Below are positions 15,860 to 24,593 of a stretch of 37,443 nt of DNA, in pieces; positions within the stretch are counted from its first letter, which is position 1; every line of letters begins with the position of its first letter. A model generated the notes under the pieces. It saw only the letters and a program-made list of their open reading frames with translations, had not been told where the DNA came from and searched no databases. The position numbers were made by a program, and so were the translations under genes. This DNA comes from an uncultured Bacteroidales bacterium. GTDB taxonomy: Bacteria > Bacteroidota > Bacteroidia > Bacteroidales > P3. The stretch covers positions 1 through 37,443 of the forward strand of contig OMYR01000003.1 of the NCBI GenBank assembly GCA_900315335.1, given 5' to 3'.

Positions 15860-16825
15860 TTATATATGGGTTTTAACGCCGTTTTTTAACTGTTTATCTA
15901 ATGTACCAAATAATTTTTCCTCTTTTAACACTAAAAAAATAAGTACTGCATTCATTACAATAATGTCAAACAAAAAATAAAGCCAAACCATATCAATAAA
16001 AAGAGTAAAAAACAAGAAAATCACCCTTGTATTGAATTGCAATATATTTGTTAAAGGCATATATTTTTTGTTTTTCTGTCTTATATCTTCAAAAAATGTC
16101 GCCGACAGTTGATTACTATCCAATGAAGTCAATGTAGTCCAAAAAGATTGGAATTTAGGAGAGAAAAACTCCTGTGTTTTAGTGTATCTGTAATAAAACC
16201 ACAAGGATATTTTGTCGATAGGATTTTGCTTAAAACTTGTACGTTTGTAATCTTCTTTAAGTTTAGCACTTGTATCGTGTTCGCTACCCGAATTTCCTTT
16301 TGCAAAATATAGATGAATATTACGATAATAGTCTGCCATACCTGCTGCCAAAATATGGGAAGCACCTGCAAGAGAAGCAATAATCCACATAAGCAATGTT
16401 GAATTGCCTTGCTCTACGATTGTCAGACGCAAAACCAACGCAAGATAAATGATAAAAAACCAAACATCACCTGCCAAACCGTCAAGCAATCTACCAAGAC
16501 GAGTTTTGTTACCTGTAAGCCTTGCTAATTGTCCGTCTGCCGAATCAAAAGTATTTGCAAGAGTTAAAAGCACCATACCAATGATATTAAGTTTCAAATC
16601 ATCGTAAAAAAACAACCAACCTCCCACAGCACCGATAAATATACTTGCAATGGTAATCATATTAGGAGTGATATGCAATGGTATTGCACATTTTGCCCAA
16701 AAGAAACCTATCGGACGGTTAAAATGAATATCCCACCACTCTTCGGTGTCGGAAGATTTCAATGAATTTGCAAAAGTTATTTCTTTCTTTTGCTGATTGT
16801 CGTAATTTGATTCGCTATTCATCAC
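15860..16825 (-). CDS. CDP-alcohol phosphatidyltransferase, likely inositol-lipid synthase
   Basis: A 321-residue membrane enzyme that displaces CMP from a CDP-activated substrate. The signature spans residues 94-120: D94, D97, G98, A101, R102, G111, D115 and D120 in DSADGQLAR...GRLLDGLAGD. The canonical motif ends D-x3-D; here the last two Asp are four residues apart (G119 occupies the usual place). Hydrophobic segments flank it (about 55-75, 80-93, 122-140, 145-165) and two more lie at the C-terminus. A soluble insert of about 90 residues (170-260) makes it longer than the common 200-residue enzymes. Given ino1 and the nucleotidyltransferase, the acceptor or donor is probably an inositol compound. 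It lies 16 nt after the fusion gene. Confidence 0.85.
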   Translation of the reverse strand: MMNSESNYDNQQKKEITFANSLKSSDTEEWWDIHFNRPIGFFWAKCAIPLHITPNMITIASIFIGAVGGWLFFYDDLKLNIIGMVLLTLANTFDSADGQLARLTGNKTRLGRLLDGLAGDVWFFIIYLALVLRLTIVEQGNSTLLMWIIASLAGASHILAAGMADYYRNIHLYFAKGNSGSEHDTSAKLKEDYKRTSFKQNPIDKISLWFYYRYTKTQEFFSPKFQSFWTTLTSLDSNQLSATFFEDIRQKNKKYMPLTNILQFNTRVIFLFFTLFIDMVWLYFLFDIIVMNAVLIFLVLKEEKLFGTLDKQLKNGVKTHI

Positions 16826-16841
16826 CTTTACCGTAATTAAT

Positions 16842-18389
16842 TTATTTTGTTAACTTAATCATAAATCGTTCTACAATATTTTTTGCAGCAACGTCTCTAC
16901 AAGAAGAAAAAGACGGAAAATCATTCATATCAATGATATAAAAATTACCGTCCTTATCTATTGCAACATCGCCTCCGTAAATATCCAAATCCAAACACTT
17001 GGCCGCTTTACAACATGTGAGAATAAATTTTTCTTCATTAAAACCAATTCTCTCGTCAGCCACATTAATTTTATTATTAAACTTATCCGTTTGAGGGTAG
17101 TAATAAAAGAAAAAATCCGTGCCACTTATGCCGTAAAATTTAGCAATATCGCCTTCTATATTTTCGGATATGACGGCAGTTTTGATTCCTCTTGACAAAT
17201 AGTTTTGCAGCACTGCATAAATTTCATCTATACTGCATACTTTGGTTACATCTATCTGTTCTATGGTTTGAAAATCGCCTCTTTTAACCCATACTTCTCG
17301 ATTTTTCAACCAATCTATACTCTCCAAATCCTTACTATTACAATCAACGACAACTGTCTTTGGAATATTTATTTCGTTTTGCCGCAAAATTTCTATCTGT
17401 GTCTCTCTATAACAATTCATACAAGAGAGCGTCGAATTGATTACTACACTACCCTTTTTCTCCCACCGACTCAGTTTTTCAATAACTTGTGGATTTCTTG
17501 CCATAGAAATAACATACGGATAGTATTCTTTATCAAAGTTTATCTGTGTTTCTTCCTTGCAATCCACACAGAAACCTTGCTGATGCAACAAATCCTTAAC
17601 ACAATTGATAATCCAAGAGTCTTTATTCTGTGAATTGGGCGAGTATTCCCTGTAACGCTCGATGCAAAGCACACGGGTAGAAAATGTTTTAAGCAATGCT
17701 TCCGCTTTTTGTATGTCTTCCAAATGGTCAATATCAATAACTTTGCTAAATGTAAAGGATTTGACATTCAAATGAGCCTCAATAAGCGAACGTTGATAGT
17801 TTCTCATACGGCTTATGCCATTATTTATGCAGTCATCAGCCTTATCTATCGCTTTTTTTCTTAAACAATAAACGCCTGCCGACACTCTGTCTATCGTTCC
17901 TCTATCGGAGATATTGTTATCGGCAAAAGCCAAAACATCGTCATTATCGTTGGTATCCACATACAATGGTTTCTCATCGTCAATATACTTCGTTGTCGCC
18001 ATTAAAGCATCAAGAGTTTTGTGAGTTTTGAAAAACGAGATGTACTCAGAGAAATCCTTTTCGTTAAAAATGGTATCGACCGTTGTTAAACAGCATTCTT
18101 CGAAATCGTTATTATGAATAATATTCCAAAAACTATGCAACGACGAAGGAGTACTCTTAACAATAAGATTAATCCTTACGCCCCAATCCTTACCATACAA
18201 ATAATTTTTCAGTTCATCGCTTTGCTCGTTGATGATTATGGATATTGTTTCGGCATCATTGGCTTTGAAAATACGAATCAAGCGTTCTATCAAAAATTCT
18301 CCATTAACCTTAACCAAAGGTTTAACACTCTGAAAACCTTCCTGCCTCAATCTGCTTCCCTCTCCCGCTGCTATTATTGCGTAATTCAT
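16842..18389 (-). CDS. Fusion of a sugar/inositol-phosphate nucleotidyltransferase and an ATP-grasp domain
   Basis: A 515-residue soluble protein in two parts. Residues 1-235 are an NTP transferase: AAGEGSRLRQEGF (7-19) with KPLVKVNGEFLIERL (23-37), metal Asp D105 in TTVDTIF, and DIDHLEDIQKAEA near 219-231. Residues 240-515 have ATP-grasp order: NSTLSCMNCYRETQ (318-331), VWVKRGD with K369, ISENIEGDIAKFYGI (407-421) and GGDVAIDKDG, then NFYIIDMNDFPSF (482-494) with D487 and N489. The last motif resembles inositol-polyphosphate 5/6-kinases (IDINAFPGYEG). With ino1 in the operon, the first half could be CTP:inositol-1-phosphate cytidylyltransferase and the second an inositol kinase; RimK-like ligation is an alternative. 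The start is 10 nt after the DUF5686 gene. Confidence 0.75.
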   Translation of the reverse strand: MNYAIIAAGEGSRLRQEGFQSVKPLVKVNGEFLIERLIRIFKANDAETISIIINEQSDELKNYLYGKDWGVRINLIVKSTPSSLHSFWNIIHNNDFEECCLTTVDTIFNEKDFSEYISFFKTHKTLDALMATTKYIDDEKPLYVDTNDNDDVLAFADNNISDRGTIDRVSAGVYCLRKKAIDKADDCINNGISRMRNYQRSLIEAHLNVKSFTFSKVIDIDHLEDIQKAEALLKTFSTRVLCIERYREYSPNSQNKDSWIINCVKDLLHQQGFCVDCKEETQINFDKEYYPYVISMARNPQVIEKLSRWEKKGSVVINSTLSCMNCYRETQIEILRQNEINIPKTVVVDCNSKDLESIDWLKNREVWVKRGDFQTIEQIDVTKVCSIDEIYAVLQNYLSRGIKTAVISENIEGDIAKFYGISGTDFFFYYYPQTDKFNNKINVADERIGFNEEKFILTCCKAAKCLDLDIYGGDVAIDKDGNFYIIDMNDFPSFSSCRDVAAKNIVERFMIKLTK

Positions 18390-18399
18390 ATCTATTTTC

Positions 18400-20985
18400 T
18401 TAAAAAGTAAAATTAGCCTTAAATCTTATTCCCCACTTCGGAGCGTTAGGGTTGTCCAAATAAGTAAATCTCCTAACGTAATCTATACGAAGCACCTTAA
18501 AAATATTATCTATGCCTATATTCGCTTCTATATAAGGTTTTTCTTCCAAATGAAAAGTTCTGTATTCACCTTGACCGTTCCTTGAAAAATCAATAAGGTT
18601 GTTATGCTCCGACGGAGTGTTCGTATCGCTCAATCCTCCCCAAATGGCTTTCACAGCAAAGACTTCCCTTAATTTTAATCTCTTGATAAGCGGAATACGA
18701 TTGAAGATAAATCCATTGAAATTGTAATTCAAAATAAATTGTGCATAATAATCGCTTACAAATTCAAAATAATTCATAAGATTAAACGATTCGTCTTGAT
18801 AAGCCCAGTTTTGGTTGGCTTGATGGACGAATAGCAAAGGATATGCTGCCGTACCGAACACTTTACCTGCTTGCAAGGTTATATCCGCAAAACCAAAATT
18901 CAAAAGGAAGAAACGTTTTTGCAACATCGCTTGAACTTTATGAAACTCGTAATCGGCACCAAATATATTGGCTCCATACGTGTAGTTAAGTGTCCATATA
19001 GGCACAGTAGAGTTCATTGACATACGATATTTCTGACTTTGATAAAATGTTTCGTTTTTTGCATAGCGTAACTCAACGTTAAATGTTGAGACCGTCAAAG
19101 GATTATCTTTGTCATATTCCACTCTATACTCTTCACCAAATCCAGTATTGTATTTACCTATGCTGTGAAAAGTGCCTTTTAAGTTGGCAAGCGGCTCTAT
19201 TGTCTTTCTTTCAAACTTGAACTTAGTGGAAAACTGAGAAACGGTCTCATACCAATATTCCGCATAAATTCTCTTGTCCAAAGTCATCATATCTATATCG
19301 CCACGATTAAAAGACAAGAACAATCTATCGTATGTACCCATAAGAAAGTTCTGTCCCGGAATATGAGTATTGCATTCATAACCCACAGTCAACAGATTGA
19401 CAGGAAACTCCCATTGATGATACAATTTATCGGCGAAATTATACATCACTTCGGCGTTATACTTAAATGTTTTGTCTTTTGTTCCGTATGCAATAAAGCC
19501 GTTCAAAAACCAATGCTTGTTAAAATTCATATTGGTCTTGCCTCCCAAACGCAGCCTAACACCTTCAACACTGTTCCAAGACAAAGTATTTTCCACAGGG
19601 CCGTAATCCACTTTGCCCAAATCAACATATCCCGAAACAAACGCCATAAAAGTATTCATCAATATCTTATAAGCCGTTATGGAATTTAATGACGACGGTA
19701 TGTCATATATATTCGCTTCACTTTGTGTCAATGGCGAAATTCTGTTTTCTTTCCACCACAAAGCAGAACGCTTATTGAATCCTTCAACCCTTTGTGTTAC
19801 GTCGTTATTGTTATAGAATTTGTCGGGCATGGCGTTACCGAACTCGTAGTTGCCGTAAAACGTTTCTTTTTTGCTGTGCATCTTTACTCCATAGATGGAA
19901 CCTTCCATTAAGGTCTTGTTTTCTGTCAGGCAAAGCTGGTCTCCGATACGCGTGTATTCCTGATTGATTGAAAAATTTTCCACGAAATTGACGCTTGTTT
20001 TCTTCGGAAAATCCAAAAAGATTTTCTTAACGGCATACGAGCTATCCTTTATAACCCACAGTTTGCCACTAAAACCAATATCCCTCATATTGGCAGGATT
20101 GAAAGCAAGCACGATGCAACTGTCGCCCTTGTATTCCACTGTGTCTGTAAGGAAAAACTGATAAAAACGTGTGGCAAAAGGAGCCAAAGGAGAAATCAAA
20201 TCATTACTTACCACCCTTATGCTGTTGTCATACACATTAACGTAGCCGAAAACATCTTGAAGCATAAAATCAATACTCTGCTGCTCGATGAATTTGCTTA
20301 TCGTAACGTCTTTTTGTCCGAGAAGCATTGTTTTGTGGCAGGCAGGATTTTTTCGGTAATGCTCTTCATAAAGATTTTCCATTAAATAAACAGGCATATA
20401 CTTCTTGCCCGAAACCTCCGATATTTGAATATTGTCAAATAAGAAGCCCAACCTTTTGAAGCCTTTCTTATAACGCAGCGAATCATTGATATCCAAAAGC
20501 GATATTTCAGTTTTCTCATGTTTTTTGTATTGATAATAATCCTGAGAAGTGATATTGTTTTCCTTTTTATGGGCTTGAACATTTTCCATTAACTGAACGG
20601 CAGGATTGTTCTTACGTTTGTATTTCTCTTTTTTGGCAACAATTTTGGCTTCTTGCAACGTAACAACCTCGGGCATCATTTCCACGGTTATGTTTTGTGT
20701 CGTATGAGGTTTGACCTTCTTATACACCGTTTTGTAGCCTACAAACTGAAAAATTACAGTATCGAAATTTTGAGCGGCTTTTAGAGAAAATTTACCCTGT
20801 TCATCTGTTATCGTACCGATGAATACAGAAGATTTGGTGTTTGTGGTTACATTGACAAAGGGTATAACTTCCCCAGTCTTGCCATCTCGAACCAATCCAT
20901 TGACAACAGTACTCTGAGCATTCGCCGTACCAACCGACAAAACAACCATTATAAAAATCAGTCCTATATACCTTACAATTTTCAT
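18400..20985 (-). CDS. DUF5686 / CarboxypepD-regulatory outer-membrane protein
   Basis: A protein of 861 residues from the chosen start. MKIVRYIGLIFIMVVLS to NAQS is a signal peptide. A carboxypeptidase-regulatory-like domain follows (STVVNGLVRDGKTGEVIPFVNV, FSLKAAQNFDTVIFQFVGYKT), the beta-sandwich that also begins TonB-dependent receptors. The remainder matches DUF5686: long alternating strands and a final aromatic residue (GIRFKANFTF), as in outer-membrane barrels. The reading frame allows a start 15 nt earlier (21000), but the ATG at 20985 gives the better signal peptide. It is first in the minus-strand run, only 10 nt before the fusion gene, so it is probably co-transcribed with the inositol-lipid genes. 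A surface role for the lipid is speculative. Confidence 0.85.
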   Translation of the reverse strand: MKIVRYIGLIFIMVVLSVGTANAQSTVVNGLVRDGKTGEVIPFVNVTTNTKSSVFIGTITDEQGKFSLKAAQNFDTVIFQFVGYKTVYKKVKPHTTQNITVEMMPEVVTLQEAKIVAKKEKYKRKNNPAVQLMENVQAHKKENNITSQDYYQYKKHEKTEISLLDINDSLRYKKGFKRLGFLFDNIQISEVSGKKYMPVYLMENLYEEHYRKNPACHKTMLLGQKDVTISKFIEQQSIDFMLQDVFGYVNVYDNSIRVVSNDLISPLAPFATRFYQFFLTDTVEYKGDSCIVLAFNPANMRDIGFSGKLWVIKDSSYAVKKIFLDFPKKTSVNFVENFSINQEYTRIGDQLCLTENKTLMEGSIYGVKMHSKKETFYGNYEFGNAMPDKFYNNNDVTQRVEGFNKRSALWWKENRISPLTQSEANIYDIPSSLNSITAYKILMNTFMAFVSGYVDLGKVDYGPVENTLSWNSVEGVRLRLGGKTNMNFNKHWFLNGFIAYGTKDKTFKYNAEVMYNFADKLYHQWEFPVNLLTVGYECNTHIPGQNFLMGTYDRLFLSFNRGDIDMMTLDKRIYAEYWYETVSQFSTKFKFERKTIEPLANLKGTFHSIGKYNTGFGEEYRVEYDKDNPLTVSTFNVELRYAKNETFYQSQKYRMSMNSTVPIWTLNYTYGANIFGADYEFHKVQAMLQKRFFLLNFGFADITLQAGKVFGTAAYPLLFVHQANQNWAYQDESFNLMNYFEFVSDYYAQFILNYNFNGFIFNRIPLIKRLKLREVFAVKAIWGGLSDTNTPSEHNNLIDFSRNGQGEYRTFHLEEKPYIEANIGIDNIFKVLRIDYVRRFTYLDNPNAPKWGIRFKANFTF

Positions 20986-21147
20986 ATCACCAAAACACAC
21001 TTTTCGTGAAATAAATAAAACGTTTTTATTTGCATAATATTATAATTTTTCAAGGTTTTTGCAAAAATTTTTCAACCTCATCGGCATAATACAACCATAA
21101 TAACAAAAAATCATACTTAAAGACTTTTTTATCCTTTTACATATAAT

Positions 21148-21277
21148 TTTTTGTTTAACATTTACGCAAAAAATAATCTCTCACATCAGTAAATTAATCT
21201 CTCACATCAGTAAATTAATCTCTCATATCAGTAAATTAATCTCTCATATTATTTTATTAATTACTCACACTATTTTT
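21148..21277. repeat. 21-nt tandem array 5, near-identical CTCTCACAT units
   Basis: Units at 21173, 21194 and 21215 share the core AATCTCTCACATCAGTAAA and differ by only one or two bases. Two diverged units follow (21236, 21257), and a palindromic-type unit (TTGTTTAACATTT) precedes at 21148 with a 4-nt offset. This is the largest and most homogeneous array in the window. Confidence 0.85.
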
Positions 21278-21342
21278 ACGAACACTGCAACCATTTCAGT
21301 AGCGTTTGTTTGTTGAAAAATATTTTCGTAAATCATCACACT

Positions 21343-21376
21343 AAAAAAGGACGCCAAGTTTTTGAAACGTCCTTTT
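21343..21376 (-). terminator. Terminator of the orphan-propeptide gene
   Basis: On the minus strand AAAAGGACG pairs perfectly with CGTCCTTTT around a 14-nt loop, followed by more T. It lies 44 nt after the stop of the minus-strand gene at 21420. Confidence 0.85.
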
Positions 21377-21419
21377 GTTTTAATATAAACCAATAAAAAT
21401 TTTTACTTGTTATGATTTA

Positions 21420-21815
21420 CTATTGTTTCATCGCAGGAGCTTTCAATGGTCTTTGATACCGTTTTTGCATCTGTTTTACTTGCTGCTCGGAATAAAACAA
21501 TTTAGGAGAAATTTGCGACAAAAAATTGTTTTCATCTTCGTCTCTTTCTTCTTTATTGCTTGCCATAATTCCCGAAGGTATAAGAGAGCCGTTCTCATCT
21601 ATGCAGGCATATTCCAAAACACCGTCTTCGCCATTAAGAAGAGTGTAACCGTCCAAAGTTTCTGCCCAACTCATACGCTCATCGCCCTTGATATAAAACG
21701 TTAAAGTCTTACCATTGGGCTGTTTGATTGTCTTGGGACGCGGATCTGCGGGAACGGCAAACAAATCACTCAACAAAAAAATCGCAAAAACGAATGTCGC
21801 AAAAATTCTCTTCAT
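21420..21815 (-). CDS. Orphan M6-protease-type propeptide domain
   Basis: A 131-residue exported protein. Residues 1-20 are a signal peptide (MKRIFATFVFAIFLLSDLFA). The rest, from VPADPRPKTIKQPNGKTLTF through DERMSWAETLDGYTLL and DENGSLIPSGIMASNKEERD to LFYSEQQVKQMQKRY, resembles the N-terminal propeptide of secreted M6-family metalloproteases. It stops where the catalytic domain would begin: no HExxH is present, and a terminator follows within 50 nt. It may be a stand-alone inhibitor or chaperone for a protease elsewhere, or the remnant of one. It starts 75 nt after the membrane-anchored protein gene. Family assignment is by eye. Confidence 0.6.
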   Translation of the reverse strand: MKRIFATFVFAIFLLSDLFAVPADPRPKTIKQPNGKTLTFYIKGDERMSWAETLDGYTLLNGEDGVLEYACIDENGSLIPSGIMASNKEERDEDENNFLSQISPKLFYSEQQVKQMQKRYQRPLKAPAMKQ

Positions 21816-21890
21816 CTCTTTTCAACGTTTTTATTTATCCTTAACTCAACAACACTAATCCTTTTCAGTATTAACCTTTTAGTAAAAATT

Positions 21891-22997
21891 TCAGTCTAAA
21901 AATCTATTCTCCCAATAAGGAAAATAATCGGCAAGTTCTCCCGAAAAATAAAAATCAAAGCCAATAACACCAAAGGTATATACTTTGTCGCCAACAGTTA
22001 TGTGCGAACCTCCGCATTGAGGGTCGGCACTCGGATTTGAAGCAGCAAAACCAACGTTAAACAATGTGAAAAGAATATCCGGTCTGTTGGAAATATCAAA
22101 ACCTGCCCTCTTCCACTGGTTTCTTGTTTGATGAATAATACAACCTGTGTAAATGTATGAATAAGTATGGTCTTGATAATTCACCAAACGTTTGATACGA
22201 ATGGAATCATTGACAGCACCGTTATAATCTAAGATATGTTCATATTTTTCTCCCATATAAAAAGGAGAAGTCTTGTCCTTCAAATGGTCTTCAACCATAC
22301 GTGCCGTAAAATCTTTGATACCATTAACACCAAAAGAGAACTGACTCTGTACGCTTAACACTTTGACCGGACCGAGATACTTTTTGAACATCTCACGTTT
22401 GGAATTAAACAAACGAATCTGCTCTCCGACCAAACAACCGACTATCATACGAGGCTCAACACCCGTAATCCTTGCCGCTTTATTAATAGCCGCACTATCT
22501 TTTATGATAGAGGCTTTCAAGGCTTGCCATTCTATGGTATTCATCCACTCGATAGCGTTTTTGTTATTGTCTTTGACTGACGCCGAGCCATAAACGCTGT
22601 TGCCCTTTGCCACAAGATTTTTGTAGTTTTCGTCATTTTGCAAATACATCTCACAAGCACGAATCATCTGTGTAACCTGCTTATCGTTTTTGGAGTTCCT
22701 TAGTCCGTCAATAATCAATTTGGCATTGTGAGGATAGAGTTTGCCAAGAGTTAATAGTTTAACGTAGTTTTCAGTGTTAAACACCACGGTACTGTCTTGT
22801 GAGACTGTTTTAGAGTCTTCACTAATCGAGGCAAGATAACGATTGTTTTTATCCACAAGTCCCCTATTATTCGTCAGCCCAAGTTCATACACCGCCCAAG
22901 CACCAAACACGCCCAAACCGAATAGTGCAAAACCATAAACAAAAACCTTTCTTATTATTCTTACAGGCTTTTTGTCAAAAAATTCTTTCAAGTTCAT
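21891..22997 (-). CDS. Membrane-anchored protein of unknown function, possibly lysozyme-like
   Basis: A 368-residue protein with one N-terminal transmembrane segment (about 16-37, VRIIRKVFVYGFALFGLGVF) after a short basic cytoplasmic tail, so the bulk is periplasmic. Residues about 165-200 (INKAARITGVEPRMIVGCLVGEQIR) and the later FSFGVNGIKDFTARM resemble the helical layout of lytic-transglycosylase folds, including an acidic residue after a hydrophobic helix (GEQ). C-terminal RPDILFTLFNVGFAASNP and CGGSHITVGDKVYTFGVIG are distinctive. I do not recognise a named family with certainty. It follows truB by 24 nt. A cell-wall role would fit uppP and ftsX nearby, but this is inference. Confidence 0.6.
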   Translation of the reverse strand: MNLKEFFDKKPVRIIRKVFVYGFALFGLGVFGAWAVYELGLTNNRGLVDKNNRYLASISEDSKTVSQDSTVVFNTENYVKLLTLGKLYPHNAKLIIDGLRNSKNDKQVTQMIRACEMYLQNDENYKNLVAKGNSVYGSASVKDNNKNAIEWMNTIEWQALKASIIKDSAAINKAARITGVEPRMIVGCLVGEQIRLFNSKREMFKKYLGPVKVLSVQSQFSFGVNGIKDFTARMVEDHLKDKTSPFYMGEKYEHILDYNGAVNDSIRIKRLVNYQDHTYSYIYTGCIIHQTRNQWKRAGFDISNRPDILFTLFNVGFAASNPSADPQCGGSHITVGDKVYTFGVIGFDFYFSGELADYFPYWENRFLD

Positions 22998-23021
22998 TTT
23001 CTTAAATATGTTTTTTGAGAA

Positions 23022-23729
23022 TTATTCTTCTGTCTTGTATTCAGATTTTAATATTTCTTCACTTAAAGCATCAGGCGACAAAGCATCGCTTACTTTATAT
23101 TCTCCTATGGATTCCCTTCTAAGCGAAGAAAGATATGCTCCCGAATTTAACCTATCTCCGAAATCTCTTGCGATACTTCTGATGTATGTTCCCTTTGAAC
23201 ACTTTATCCGGAAAAACACCTCAGGTAATTCTATCTTGGTTATATCAAATTCATAGATATTAACTCTCTTGATTTTTATCTCCACCTCCTTATCCTCCCT
23301 TGCGTACGAAAACAGACGTTTGCCACCAATCTTCAACGCAGAATATACAGGCGGCACTTGGTCCTGCTCTCCCAAGAAAGATTTTGCAGTATCCAATATA
23401 AGATTTTCCGTAATGTGGTCGGTGGGATATGTTCGGTCTTCCTCGTGTTCCATATCGAAACTCTTGGTTGTTGCTCCCAAATGAAAAGACCCCGTATAAA
23501 CTTTGTCCAATGCTTGAAAACTCTCGATTTGTTTAGTCCATTTTCCAAGACAAACAATCAACAATCCACTCGCCAATGGATCCAATGTTCCGGCGTGCCC
23601 AATCTTGAATTTCTTTTCTCCCGTAAGTTTTCTTATAGATGATTTAAGTTTTTTAACCACTTGAAAAGATGTCCAAGTGTAAGGTTTATCCACAAGAAAA
23701 TATTGACCTTGTTTTATATCTATAATCAT
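23022..23729 (-). CDS. truB: tRNA pseudouridine(55) synthase TruB
   Basis: Isomerises U55 in the T loop of tRNAs to pseudouridine. The N-terminal FLVDKPYTWTSFQVVKKLK and the catalytic motif KIGHAGTLDPLASGLLIV, with nucleophile D50, are clear. KVYTGSFHLGATTKSFDMEHE and VPPVYSALKIGGKRLFSYAR follow, then RCSKGTYIRSIARDFG-type residues (IKCSKGTYIRSIARDFGDRL). Length 235 is that of the short form without a PUA domain, common in Bacteroidetes. It begins 6 nt after uppP. The order ftsX-DUF3098-uppP-truB is a conserved Bacteroidetes block. Confidence 0.95.
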   Translation of the reverse strand: MIIDIKQGQYFLVDKPYTWTSFQVVKKLKSSIRKLTGEKKFKIGHAGTLDPLASGLLIVCLGKWTKQIESFQALDKVYTGSFHLGATTKSFDMEHEEDRTYPTDHITENLILDTAKSFLGEQDQVPPVYSALKIGGKRLFSYAREDKEVEIKIKRVNIYEFDITKIELPEVFFRIKCSKGTYIRSIARDFGDRLNSGAYLSSLRRESIGEYKVSDALSPDALSEEILKSEYKTEE

Positions 23730-23735
23730 TGCCGA

Positions 23736-24593
23736 TTAATCTACGATAGACAAACTAACCCCGCTTAACATCAAAATAATGATAAGTCCTCCAACTATTA
23801 TCCTGTAATATCCGAAGGCCTTAAAGCCATATTTGGTCAAAAAAGAAACAAATCCCTTTATGGCTATTATCGCAACAACGAATGCTACAACACAACCCAA
23901 AATCAAAAGGAATATATTGCTGGTTGTAGCCCATGATTTGTCTTCCATCATAAACAGTTCCAAAAGGTCCAATCCCGTTGCAGCTGCCATGGTAGGTACT
24001 GCCAAAAAGAAAGAGAACTCTGCTGCTGCCTTGCGGGTAAGTTTCTGAGACATACCGCCAACAATCGTTGCCATACTTCTTGATACTCCGGGAATCATTG
24101 CTATACACTGGAACAATCCTATACGAAAGGCTCTTTTTTCGGTTAAAGCCGTTTTCTCGCTACCTTTATTGAAAATCTTGTCGCAAAACAACATAAAAAT
24201 ACCCCCCACAACCAACATAATGGCAACAACATCCACTCTTTCCAAAAACGTATCTATCAACCCGCTCTTCTTCCCCAACAAACCGATAACAGCAGCAGGA
24301 ATAAAGGCTACCAACAATTTCCAATAGAAATCCCATTTGTGAATAAATTTCTTAAACGGCGTTGCGTTTTCGGGTGCAGGCGTGTGATTGAGTCTGAAAA
24401 ACCTTTTCCAATACACACAAACGACCGAAAGAATGGCTGCAAACTGTATTATGATTGTAAAAGCCTTAACAAAATCATCGCTTTTCACTCCCATTATACC
24501 TTGTGCCAAAATCATATGTCCTGTCGAAGAAACAGGCAAAAACTCGGTCAATCCCTCAACTATCGCGATTATTATTGTCTGAATTGTATTCAT
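23736..24593 (-). CDS. uppP: Undecaprenyl-diphosphatase UppP/BacA
   Basis: An integral inner-membrane phosphatase that recycles undecaprenyl pyrophosphate to the monophosphate lipid carrier for peptidoglycan and O-antigen synthesis, and gives bacitracin tolerance. Both signature regions are present: [17 protein letters not shown] (14-30) and [15 protein letters not shown] (about 168-182). About seven or eight hydrophobic segments span the 285 residues. truB starts 6 nt downstream. Upstream, 178 nt containing 21-nt array 6 separate it from DUF3098, so it may have its own promoter. Confidence 0.96.
   Translation of the reverse strand: MNTIQTIIIAIVEGLTEFLPVSSTGHMILAQGIMGVKSDDFVKAFTIIIQFAAILSVVCVYWKRFFRLNHTPAPENATPFKKFIHKWDFYWKLLVAFIPAAVIGLLGKKSGLIDTFLERVDVVAIMLVVGGIFMLFCDKIFNKGSEKTALTEKRAFRIGLFQCIAMIPGVSRSMATIVGGMSQKLTRKAAAEFSFFLAVPTMAAATGLDLLELFMMEDKSWATTSNIFLLILGCVVAFVVAIIAIKGFVSFLTKYGFKAFGYYRIIVGGLIIILMLSGVSLSIVD

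Larger units (their letters stand above)
20986..21419. other. Intergenic region upstream of the inositol operon
   Basis: About 430 nt without a gene. It holds 21-nt array 5 (21148-21277) and the terminator of the orphan-propeptide gene (21343-21376). The promoter for the operon should lie in 20986-21147, but I find no good TAnnTTTG on the minus strand there. Confidence 0.65.

Noticed and set aside
21148-21277. CRISPR array
   Set aside because: The 21-nt units are directly adjacent with no unique spacers, and no cas genes are present.
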